This document shows, in pieces, positions 36,022 to 43,637 of a DNA stretch of 64,000 nt (positions within the stretch are counted from its first letter, which is position 1; the number at the start of each line of letters is the position of its first letter). This stretch comes from Nocardioides marmotae (GTDB taxonomy: Bacteria; Actinomycetota; Actinomycetes; Propionibacteriales; Nocardioidaceae). Below the pieces are notes generated by a model. That model was not told the origin of the DNA and did no database searches. It saw only the letters and a program-made list of their open reading frames with translations. Position numbers and translations under genes: made by a program. Location: the NCBI RefSeq assembly GCF_013177455.1, contig NZ_CP053660.1, forward strand, positions 2,170,001 to 2,234,000, written 5' to 3'.

Positions 36022-38813
36022 GCGCCGCCGAGGAGCCCGAGACCGACCAGCTCAGCCCGGCGCAGCGCTACGCGTCGTACCGCGCCACCAAGCAGCACCC
36101 GGTGCTCAAGGACTTCCGGGCGCTGCACGACTTCCCGCTCGACGACTTCCAGGTCCGCGCCTGCGAGCACATCGAGGAGGGCCGCGGGGTGCTCGTCGCG
36201 GCGCCGACCGGCTCGGGCAAGACGATCGTCGGCGAGTTCGCGATCCACCTCGCGCTGGCCAGCGGCCGCAAGGCGTTCTACACCACGCCGATCAAGGCGC
36301 TGTCGAACCAGAAGTACAACGACCTGGTCCGCCGCTACGGCCCCGAGCAGGTCGGCCTGCTGACCGGTGACAACGTCATCAACGGCGAGGCGCCGATCGT
36401 GGTGATGACCACCGAGGTGCTGCGCAACATGCTCTACGCCGGCTCGCGCACGCTGATCGGGCTCGGCTACGTCGTCATGGACGAGGTCCACTACCTCGCC
36501 GACCGCTCGCGCGGCGCGGTGTGGGAGGAGGTCATCATCCACCTCCCCGAGTCGGTCTCGCTGATCTCGCTGTCGGCCACGGTGTCCAACGCCGAGGAGT
36601 TCGGCGAGTGGCTGGAGACCGTGCGCGGCGACACGGCCACGATCGTGGAGGAGAAGCGGCCGGTGCCGCTCTACCAGCACGTCATGGTCGGGCGCCGGCT
36701 GCTCGACCTCTTCGCCTCCTCCGACGTCGACGCCGCCGCCGGGTTCGTCAAGGAGGGCGCCCCCGTCAACGACGAGCTGATGAAGGTCGCCCGCGACGAC
36801 TGGGCCGCCTCCCGGATCAAGGACCGCCGCTCGGCGCGCGGGTCCGGCGCGCGGGGCGCACGGCAGGTCGGCAACGGTCGCCGGGTCTGGATCCCGAGCC
36901 GGTACGACGTCATCGACCGCCTCGAGCGGGAGAACCTGCTCCCGGCCATCGTGTTCATCTTCAGCCGGATCGGCTGCGACGCCGCGGTCACCCAGTGCCT
37001 CAACGCCGGCGTCCGGCTCACCACCCCCGCCGAGCGCGACGAGATCGTCGCCTACGTCGAGGAGTCGACCCGGCACCTGGCCAAGGAGGACCTCCACGTC
37101 CTGGGCTACCACGACTTCCTCGAGGGGCTCTCCCGTGGCGTCGCCGCCCACCACGCCGGGATGCTGCCGGCGTTCAAGCAGTGCGTGGAGGAGCTGTTCC
37201 TGCGCGGGCTGTGCAAGGTCGTCTTCGCCACCGAGACCCTCGCGCTGGGCATCAACATGCCCGCGCGGACGGTGGTCATCGAGAAGCTCAGCAAGTGGAA
37301 CGGCGAGACCCACGCCGACATCACCCCGGGGGAGTACACCCAGCTCACCGGCCGCGCCGGCCGCCGCGGCCTCGACGTCGAGGGCCACGGGGTGGTCATG
37401 TGGCAGCCGGGCATGAACCCGCGCGAGCTCGCCGGCCTCGCCTCGACCCGCACCTACCCGCTCCGCTCGTCGTTCCGGCCGTCGTACAACATGGCGGTCA
37501 ACCTGGTCAGCCAGTTCGGCCGGGCGCGCTCGCGCGAGCTGCTCGAGCAGTCCTTCGCCCAGTTCCAGGCCGACAAGGCCGTCGTCGGGCTCGCCCGCCA
37601 GCTGCGCAAGAGCGAGGACGCGCTCGAGGGCTACCGCGAGGCCGCGCAGTGCCACCTCGGGGACTTCATGGAGTACGCCGCGCTGCGCCGCCGGATCTCG
37701 GAGGTGGAGAAGGAGACCAGCCGGGCGCGCCGGCAGGACCGTCGCGACGAGGTGATCGCCTCGCTGGCCCGGCTCAAGGTCGGCGACGTCATCGACGTGC
37801 CGTCGGGGAAGTTCGCCGGGTACGCCGTGGTCGTCGACCCCGGCTACAGCGACGAGGGCCCGCGGCCGTACGTCGTCACGCTGGACCGGCAGGCGCGCCG
37901 GCTCGCGATGATCGACTTCCAGACCCCTGTGGAGGCGCTGACCCGGCTGCGGGTGCCGCGGAGCTTCAACGGCCGGAACCCGCAGATGCGGCGCGACCTC
38001 GCCTCGGCGCTGCGCGATCGCACCCGCGACCTGCCGCCGGCGCCGGTCCGCCGGCGCAAGGGCGCGCCCGACGCCGACGTGGACCCCGAGGTCGCCGAGC
38101 TGCGCCACCGGCTCAAGGACCACCCCTGCCACGCCTGCCCGGAGCGGGAGGACCACAGCCGGTGGGCCGAGCGCTACTTCAAGCTCGAGCGGGACGCCGC
38201 GACGCTCGCGAGGCGGGTCGAGCAGCGGACCAACACCGTGGCCCGTCAGTTCGACCGGGTCTGCGACGTGCTCAGCGTCCTGGACTACCTCGACGGCGAG
38301 TCCGTCACCGACCGCGGCCGACACCTCATGCGGCTCTACTCCGACATGGACCTGCTCGCCGCCGAGTGCATGCGGCACGGCCTGTGGGACGACCTGACGC
38401 CGTCGGAGCTGGCGGCCGTCCTCTCGGTGCTGGTCTTCGAGGCCCGCCGCGCCGACGACCAGTCCTCCCCGCGGATCCCGGGCGGTCGTGTGCGCGGCGT
38501 CGTGGAGGAGATGGGGCGGCTGTGGGCCGACCTCGACCGGCTCGAGAAGGAGAACCGGCTCGACTTCCTCCGCCAGCCCGACCTCGGCTTCGCCTGGATG
38601 GCCTACCGGTGGGCCGAGGGTGACGAGCTCGACGACGTGCTCGGCGCCACCGAGCTCGCCGCCGGCGACTTCGTGCGCTGGATGAAGCAGCTGCTCGACC
38701 TCGCCGGCCAGGTCGCCGACGCCGCCGGCGACTCGCCGCTGCGCGGCACCGCCCGCGACGTGGTCAAGCGACTGCGCCGCGGCGTCGTCGCGTACTCCGG
38801 TCTCGCCGACTGA
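36018..38813 (+). CDS. helY: Ski2-like DEVH-box RNA helicase HelY
   Basis: A 931-residue superfamily II helicase. FQVRACEHIEEG, Walker A APTGSGKT, YTTPIKALSNQKYNDL, Walker B MDEVHYLAD and SAT motif SLSATVSNAEEF form domain 1. LGINMPARTVV and QLTGRAGRRGLD are domain 2 motifs. The C-terminal DSHCT-like domain spans about 700-931. Homologues (Ski2, Mtr4) unwind RNA for decay. Overlaps the lipid kinase stop by 4 bases. Followed by a large inverted repeat. Confidence 0.96.
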   Translation: MSAAEEPETDQLSPAQRYASYRATKQHPVLKDFRALHDFPLDDFQVRACEHIEEGRGVLVAAPTGSGKTIVGEFAIHLALASGRKAFYTTPIKALSNQKYNDLVRRYGPEQVGLLTGDNVINGEAPIVVMTTEVLRNMLYAGSRTLIGLGYVVMDEVHYLADRSRGAVWEEVIIHLPESVSLISLSATVSNAEEFGEWLETVRGDTATIVEEKRPVPLYQHVMVGRRLLDLFASSDVDAAAGFVKEGAPVNDELMKVARDDWAASRIKDRRSARGSGARGARQVGNGRRVWIPSRYDVIDRLERENLLPAIVFIFSRIGCDAAVTQCLNAGVRLTTPAERDEIVAYVEESTRHLAKEDLHVLGYHDFLEGLSRGVAAHHAGMLPAFKQCVEELFLRGLCKVVFATETLALGINMPARTVVIEKLSKWNGETHADITPGEYTQLTGRAGRRGLDVEGHGVVMWQPGMNPRELAGLASTRTYPLRSSFRPSYNMAVNLVSQFGRARSRELLEQSFAQFQADKAVVGLARQLRKSEDALEGYREAAQCHLGDFMEYAALRRRISEVEKETSRARRQDRRDEVIASLARLKVGDVIDVPSGKFAGYAVVVDPGYSDEGPRPYVVTLDRQARRLAMIDFQTPVEALTRLRVPRSFNGRNPQMRRDLASALRDRTRDLPPAPVRRRKGAPDADVDPEVAELRHRLKDHPCHACPEREDHSRWAERYFKLERDAATLARRVEQRTNTVARQFDRVCDVLSVLDYLDGESVTDRGRHLMRLYSDMDLLAAECMRHGLWDDLTPSELAAVLSVLVFEARRADDQSSPRIPGGRVRGVVEEMGRLWADLDRLEKENRLDFLRQPDLGFAWMAYRWAEGDELDDVLGATELAAGDFVRWMKQLLDLAGQVADAAGDSPLRGTARDVVKRLRRGVVAYSGLAD

Positions 38814-38832
38814 CCCACTACCCACCCACCCC

Positions 38833-38970
38833 GCCGAGTCGGCACTTCTGACCTGCCGAGTCGGCACTTCTGACCGACCGAGTCGGCACCTTTTGCCGGG
38901 ATGCTGGCACGAAGTGCGGACTCGGGGCGCGCGAAGTGCGGACTCGGCCCGCGCGAAGTGCCGACTCGGC
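38833..38970. repeat. inverted array: three direct plus three inverted copies at 22-bp period
   Basis: Left units start at 38833, 38855 and 38877, with core GCCGAGTCGGCACTTC (the third is ACCGAGTCGGCACCTT). Right units start at 38911, 38933 and 38955 and are reverse complements (GAAGTGC, then G or C, then GACTCGG plus one base). Period is exactly 22 on each side; the 18-base centre is 38893-38910. The 6-base spacers differ between arms. Each unit contains its own interrupted palindrome GCCGAGTCGGC. It lies between convergent genes, in no reading frame. Confidence 0.95.
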
Positions 38971-38979
38971 GGGGAGGGG

Positions 38980-39633
38980 TCAGGCGGAGGCGACGGCGTC
39001 GGCGATGGGGGTGTCCCCGCCGACGAGCTCCCACTGCTTGCCGATGCTGCGGTCCTCGTCGAGGCAGACGGCGAGGACGGCGGCGACGTCGGAGCGGGTG
39101 ACCTGGCCGGGCTCGACGGACTCGGCGAGGGTGACCAGGCCGGTGCCGGGGTCGTCGGTGAGGCCTCCGGGGCGGATGATCGTCCACTGCAGGCCGCTGT
39201 CGCGCAGCGCGGCGTCGGCGTCGCGCTTGGCCTCGACGTACGCCTTCCACACGTCCTCGGTGTCGTCGGGCAGGGGAGCGTCGACGCCGATGGCGGAGAC
39301 CTGGACGAAGCGCTCGATGCCGGCCTTCTGCGCGCCCTCGATCGACTTCAGCGAGCCGCCGAGGTCGACGGTGCGCTTGCGCTCGATGTTGCCGTCCGGG
39401 CCACCGCCGGCGGCGAAGACGACCGCGTGGCAGCCCTCGAAGGCCGCGGCGAACGCGGCGGCGTCCTGCTGCTCGATGTCGAGGAGGCGTACGACGGCGC
39501 CCTTGGCCTCGAGCTCGTCGCGGTACTCCTCCTTGCGGACCAGCGCGACGGGCGTGTGACCGCGCGTGACGAGGGTCGTGATGAGGTGCTGGGCCACCTT
39601 GCCGTGGCCCCCGACGATGGCGATCCGGGACAT
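38980..39633 (-). CDS. NAD(P)H-binding atypical SDR oxidoreductase
   Basis: A 217-residue Rossmann protein. The nucleotide motif is IAIVGGHGKVAQHL; later HAVVFAAGGG, FVQVSAIGVD and WTIIRPGGLTDDPGTG. Length and motifs fit the NAD(P)-binding family related to NmrA and flavin reductase-like proteins. Substrate unknown. ATG 39633 is favoured; TACCGT lies 7 bases before it and could be a -10 element. Confidence 0.88.
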   Translation of the reverse strand: MSRIAIVGGHGKVAQHLITTLVTRGHTPVALVRKEEYRDELEAKGAVVRLLDIEQQDAAAFAAAFEGCHAVVFAAGGGPDGNIERKRTVDLGGSLKSIEGAQKAGIERFVQVSAIGVDAPLPDDTEDVWKAYVEAKRDADAALRDSGLQWTIIRPGGLTDDPGTGLVTLAESVEPGQVTRSDVAAVLAVCLDEDRSIGKQWELVGGDTPIADAVASA

Positions 39634-39682
39634 GCTCCCCACGGTACGCACGGGTGGGTGAGCCGCGGACCGGCCCGGTGGG

Positions 39683-40609
39683 TCAGCGGGCGAGGGCGGC
39701 CGTCAGCCGCTCGACCGGGCTGCTGAGGCCCCACTGCTCGGCGAGGGCGGCGAGGCGCTCGGGGTCGCGCGGCGTGTGCGGCAGGGCCGTCCCGGAGCGG
39801 TCGAGGTCGATGTCGCGGGCGACCGCCACGACGCGCGGGGCCACCTCGAGGTAATCGGCGGCGGCCTTGAGCTTGGCCCGCGGGCCGGGGCCCATCCCGG
39901 ACTCCGGGTCGAGCGCGGCGGCGCGGATGCCGGCCATGTCCCCGTGCCGGCCGAGCAGGCTGGCGGCGGTCTTGTCGCCGACGCCGGCCACGCCGGGGAG
40001 GCCGTCGGAGGCGTCCCCGCGGAGCGTGGCGAAGTCGGCGTACTGGCGCGCGTCGATGCCGTACCGCTCCCGCACCCAGTCGTTGGTCACCCGCTCGTGC
40101 TTGCCGACGCCCCGGGCGATGTAGAGCACCCGGACGTCGGCCTCGTCGTCGACGAGCTGGAACAGGTCGCGGTCCCCGGTCACGATGTCGACCGGCTGCC
40201 CGGCCCCCGTGGCCAGCGTCCCGATGACGTCGTCGGCCTCGTAGCCGTCGGCGCCCAGCACACGGATCCCGAAGGCGTCCAGCACCTCGCGGATGATCGG
40301 CACCTGCACCTGGAGCGGGTCGGGGACCTCCTCGACGTCGGGAGCGCTCGGCACCTCCTCCACGACGCGGTGCGCCTTATACGACGGCAGCAGGTCGACC
40401 CGCCACTGCGGGCGCCAGTCGTTGTCCCAGCAGCAGACCAGGTCGGTCGGCTGGTACTCATCGACCAGCCGGGTGATGAAGTCCAGCAACCCGCGCACGG
40501 CGTTGACCGGCGTGCCGTCGGGGCCCTTGATCTCGGGCACGCCGAAGAAGGCGCGGAAGTACATCGAGGCGGTGTCGAGCAGCATCAGGCGGCCGGGCGC
40601 GGAGGTCAC
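39683..40609 (-). CDS. 5'-3' exonuclease (PolI N-terminal type)
   Basis: A 308-residue stand-alone nuclease. Active-site acidic motifs are LLDTASMYFRAFFG, CCWDNDWRPQWR, GYEADDVIGTLA and VTGDRDLFQLV, and the helix-hairpin-helix is SDGLPGVAGVGDKTAASLL. It removes flaps or RNA from DNA 5' ends. GTG start at 40609. No polymerase domain. Confidence 0.95.
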   Translation of the reverse strand: MTSAPGRLMLLDTASMYFRAFFGVPEIKGPDGTPVNAVRGLLDFITRLVDEYQPTDLVCCWDNDWRPQWRVDLLPSYKAHRVVEEVPSAPDVEEVPDPLQVQVPIIREVLDAFGIRVLGADGYEADDVIGTLATGAGQPVDIVTGDRDLFQLVDDEADVRVLYIARGVGKHERVTNDWVRERYGIDARQYADFATLRGDASDGLPGVAGVGDKTAASLLGRHGDMAGIRAAALDPESGMGPGPRAKLKAAADYLEVAPRVVAVARDIDLDRSGTALPHTPRDPERLAALAEQWGLSSPVERLTAALAR

Positions 40610-40704
40610 CGCCGCATCCTCTCAGAAACCCACGCGGCCGCCCGGGCGTCGCGAGCCGGCCGACGACCTTCGCCACCCGTCCACCACGACCCCGCCCCGC
40701 TGGC

Positions 40705-40710
40705 TAGGCT
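40705..40710 (+). promoter_or_regulatory. TAGGCT -10 element, probably leaderless
   Basis: TAGGCT, 7 bases before GTG 40718 of the Lrp/AsnC gene. Confidence 0.5.
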
Positions 40711-40717
40711 GGGGGCC

Positions 40718-41197
40718 GTGGGCAACAGCGAGGTCGAGGCGACCGATCGGCACATCCTGTCGCTCCTGGCGACCGATGGGCGGATGTCGTTCACCGACCT
40801 CGGCAAGGCCACCGGCCTGTCCACCTCCGCGGTCCACCAGCGGGTCAAGCGGCTCGAGCAGCGGGGGCTGATCCTCGGGTACGGCGCGTCGATCGACCAC
40901 GCGCAGGTCGGGCTGCCGCTGACCGCCTTCATCTCGATCCGCCCGATCGACCCCAGCCAGCCCGACGACTCCCCGGAGCAGCTGACCGCGATCAGCGAGA
41001 TCGAGTCGTGCTGGTCGGTCGCGGGGGAGGAGTCCTACATCCTCAAGGTCCGCACCGAGACCCCGTCGGCGCTCGAGGGCCTCCTCGCCCGGATCCGCGC
41101 GGCCGCGAACGTCAGCACGCGCACCACGATCGTGCTCAACACCTTCTACGAGAACCGCCCGGTCAGCTCCGAGGAGCCCGAGGTCGACGAGGGCTGA
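40718..41197 (+). CDS. Lrp/AsnC family regulator
   Basis: A 159-residue regulator: HTH in residues about 5-55 (ATDRHILSLLATDGRMSFTD, then GLSTSAVHQRVKRLEQRG) and a RAM/AsnC ligand domain (LTAFISIRP, SCWSVAGEESYILKVRT). These sense amino acids. It sits near, and on the opposite strand to, lysine 2,3-aminomutase, so lysine or beta-lysine metabolism is a candidate target. GTG start. Confidence 0.92.
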   Translation: MGNSEVEATDRHILSLLATDGRMSFTDLGKATGLSTSAVHQRVKRLEQRGLILGYGASIDHAQVGLPLTAFISIRPIDPSQPDDSPEQLTAISEIESCWSVAGEESYILKVRTETPSALEGLLARIRAAANVSTRTTIVLNTFYENRPVSSEEPEVDEG

Positions 41198-41548
41198 GCG
41201 TCGTCCTCCTGACCCGTGTCGAGCCCGACGACTGGCAGCGCCTCCGAGCCGTGCGCCTGGCGGCGCTGGCCGAGTCACCCGAGATGTTCGGCTCCGACCT
41301 GGCGAAGGAGCAGGCGTTCGACGAGGCGGAGTGGCGTCGTCGAGGCGCTCAGCCAGGCCTGCGAGTCCGTGGCCCAGGACGCGGGCGCGACCACGCTCGC
41401 GCTGGGGGTGATGGAGGACAACCCCCGCGGACGACGCGCCTACGCCCGCCTCGGCTACGACCTCACCGGGGAGCGGGTGCACGTGCGCGAAGGCCGGGAC
41501 GAGCTGTTCCTGGCCAAGACGCTGCCACCGGCACCGTCGTCGCGCTGA
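41194..41548 (+). pseudogene. decayed GNAT N-acetyltransferase
   Basis: The first 48 residues or so (VVLLTRVEPDDWQRLRAVRL, then AALAESPEMFGSDLAKEQ) match the N-terminus of a GNAT protein in one frame. From about 41335 the matching C-terminus (ATTLALGVMEDNPRGRRAYA, then RLGYDL) continues in a different frame. The central acetyl-CoA-binding region expected between them is missing, so an out-of-frame deletion has removed the core. The expected start position, overlapping the AsnC stop, reads CTG instead of ATG or GTG. Not functional as an acetyltransferase. Confidence 0.75.
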
Positions 41549-41563
41549 TGCCTGCTGCCGACC

Positions 41564-42970
41564 TCAGGCCAGGCTGAGCCCGGCGTCGAGGCCGGCGCGA
41601 CGCACCCACCACTCCTGGCCCGCGGCGGGCAGGGTGTGGATCGGGTCGTGGTACTCGTAGGTGCGGGTCAGCGCCTCGGGGTCGTTGGCCTCGATCGAGG
41701 TGCGGTAGTTCTTCGTCCAGTACGACACGCCCCGCTCGGTGTCGTACGACGTCACCTGGTGCACCCAGCGCTTGCCGACGAACGGCACGTCGCAGACGAT
41801 CCGCGGGGTGGCGAAGCCGGGGAGGTAGCCCATGATCGCCGTCTGCAGCCGCTGGGCGTCGCCGAGCGAGACCCGCCAGTGCTCCGCGGCGGGGATCATG
41901 TCGCACATGTAGAAGTAGTAGGGCATGATCCCGGCGCCGTCGAGGAGCGCGAAGGACAGGTCGAGCAGCGCGTGCGGGTCGGCGTTGACCCCGTCGAGCA
42001 GCACTCCCTGGTTGCGCACGTCGCGTACGCCGGCCTCGAGCATCGCCCGCGCGGCATCGGCGACCAGCGGGGTCACCGAGTGCGCGTGGTTGGCGTGGGT
42101 GTGGATCGCCAGGGACACCCCGCGGGCCCGGGCGACCGTGGCCAGGCGGGTCATCCCCGCGCGGACGTCGTCCTGCAGCCAGTGCTGCGGCAGCCCGACC
42201 AGCGCCTTGGTGGCCAGCCGGATGTCGCGGATGTTCTCGACCTCGAGCAGGGCGGCGACGAACGCCTCGAGCCGGGGCCAGGGCAGGTTGGCCACGTCGC
42301 CGCCGGAGACGACGACGTCGCGGACCTGCGGGTTGGCGCGCAGGTAGCCCAGCATCGCCTCGAGCCGGTCGTGGGGCTTGGCGAGGAACTTCAGCTTGTC
42401 GACGACCGGCGTGGAGTTGCCGACCAGGTCCATCCGGGTGCAGTGGCCGCAGTACTGCGGGCAGGTCGGCAGCAGCTCGGCGAGCACCTTGGTCGGGTAG
42501 CGGTGGGTCAGCCCCTCCGCGACCCACATGTCGTGCTCGTGCAGGGAGTCGCGGCTGGCGTGGGGGTGGGAGGGCCAGTCGGTGCGCCGGTCGGAGAAGA
42601 CCGGGATCATGTAGTGGCGCACGGGGTCGCCGTAGAAGGCCTCGGTCAACGAGCCCGGCCCGGCGGGCAGCGCGTGCGGCACCATCGTGTTGAGCATCTG
42701 CGGCGGCACGAGCATCGACATCGTGGCCCGCTCGCGCTGGTCGCGCTCCAGGTCGGCGTAGAACCGCTCGTCGAGCAGGTCGCCCATCAGCTCGCGCAGC
42801 TGCTTGAGGTTCTTCACGCAGTGGCTGCGCTGCCACTGCACCGACTCCCACTCGGCGCGGGTGACGTCGCGCCACCCCGGGAACCGCGTCCAGTCGGGCT
42901 CGACGAGCTCGACCCGCCGGTAGGGGTAGGGCTGGCCGGTCTCCAGGCCGATCGACGTGTCGATGCTCAT
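41564..42970 (-). CDS. kamA: lysine 2,3-aminomutase (radical SAM, PLP)
   Basis: A 468-residue radical SAM enzyme. The 4Fe-4S motif CPQYCGHC gives Cys170, Cys174 and Cys177 (CxxxCxxC), and VVSGGDVANLP follows. The C-terminal region has the GYLPGFATPRIV segment around the PLP pocket. It interconverts L-lysine and L-beta-lysine, used for lysine degradation, antibiotics or osmolytes. ATG 42970 chosen; TATCGT lies 6 bases before it. No lysine fermentation genes are nearby. Confidence 0.9.
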   Translation of the reverse strand: MSIDTSIGLETGQPYPYRRVELVEPDWTRFPGWRDVTRAEWESVQWQRSHCVKNLKQLRELMGDLLDERFYADLERDQRERATMSMLVPPQMLNTMVPHALPAGPGSLTEAFYGDPVRHYMIPVFSDRRTDWPSHPHASRDSLHEHDMWVAEGLTHRYPTKVLAELLPTCPQYCGHCTRMDLVGNSTPVVDKLKFLAKPHDRLEAMLGYLRANPQVRDVVVSGGDVANLPWPRLEAFVAALLEVENIRDIRLATKALVGLPQHWLQDDVRAGMTRLATVARARGVSLAIHTHANHAHSVTPLVADAARAMLEAGVRDVRNQGVLLDGVNADPHALLDLSFALLDGAGIMPYYFYMCDMIPAAEHWRVSLGDAQRLQTAIMGYLPGFATPRIVCDVPFVGKRWVHQVTSYDTERGVSYWTKNYRTSIEANDPEALTRTYEYHDPIHTLPAAGQEWWVRRAGLDAGLSLA

Positions 42971-42982
42971 GTGGCGACGATA

Positions 42983-42997
42983 ACGGATGATCTCCGT
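42983..42997. promoter_or_regulatory. short inverted repeat upstream of kamA
   Basis: ACGGA (42983-42987) and TCCGT (42993-42997) with a 5-base centre, just upstream of the TATCGT -10-like element (6 bases before ATG 42970). It is a candidate operator; the Lrp/AsnC protein encoded nearby is one possible ligand-responsive binder. Confidence 0.4.
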
Positions 42998-43028
42998 CAC
43001 AACCACCCATACGCCGGAGGATCTCCCG

Positions 43029-43637
43029 TCAAAGGAGTCCACTGGCCGCCAACGTGCGGCGCACGACCGCGTCGTCCGGCGTTCGTCCGTAGCGCCACCG
43101 GAAGACCGCCTCGACGACGTCCCGCAGCGCGGGGTCCTCGTGGTCCGCGCCCGACGGCCCGAGCGCGGCGTCCATGAGCAGCAGCCGGGGTGCGTGCCCG
43201 TCGTCGTGCGGGGGCTCGTAGTCGCGCACCGGCAGCAGCCGGCCGCCCAGCCGCTCGTAGAAGACGATCCGCCGCCGGTGCTCCTCGACCGCGACGGGGG
43301 ACAGGCCCGGCTCGCCGGGGTCCTCGACGTCCCAGACCAGCCGGGTGCGGCCCTCGGCGGCGAGCAGGTCGGTCAGCCCGGCCCACATCGTCGACCCGGT
43401 GCCGCGGCCGCGGCGGCCCACGGCGTAGTAGCGCAGGAACGTCCACGCCGTCGGGCCCAGGTCGCGCACGAGCGCGAAGCCCGCGGGCCCGTCGTCCTCG
43501 AGGTGGACCAGCATCCGGTCGGCGAGCAGGTCCTCGAAGGGCGCGAGCAGCTCGTCGGGGAAGGACGCCTCGTAGATCCCCCGCACCCGGGCGAGGTCCG
43601 CGGGCGCGAGGTCGGCGGCCTCGACCAGGCGGCTCAT
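43029..43637 (-). CDS. GNAT family N-acetyltransferase
   Basis: A 202-residue GNAT protein. The acetyl-CoA-binding motif is RYYAVGRRGRGTGSTMWAGL, with DVEDPGEPGLSPVAVEEHRR, then RIVFYERLGG. Substrate unknown. Its ATG overlaps the amidohydrolase stop by 4 bases, so it belongs to that operon, and it lies 58 bases before kamA. Acetylation of beta-lysine is known in archaea, but here this is only a positional guess. Confidence 0.88.
   Translation of the reverse strand: MSRLVEAADLAPADLARVRGIYEASFPDELLAPFEDLLADRMLVHLEDDGPAGFALVRDLGPTAWTFLRYYAVGRRGRGTGSTMWAGLTDLLAAEGRTRLVWDVEDPGEPGLSPVAVEEHRRRIVFYERLGGRLLPVRDYEPPHDDGHAPRLLLMDAALGPSGADHEDPALRDVVEAVFRWRYGRTPDDAVVRRTLAASGLL

Noticed and set aside
35847..38867. 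1006-codon open frame on the minus strand
   Set aside because: Lies opposite helY and the lipid kinase; no domain and typical shadow composition.
38833..38970. CRISPR array
   Set aside because: Units are in opposite orientations with only 6-base spacers, and no cas genes are nearby.
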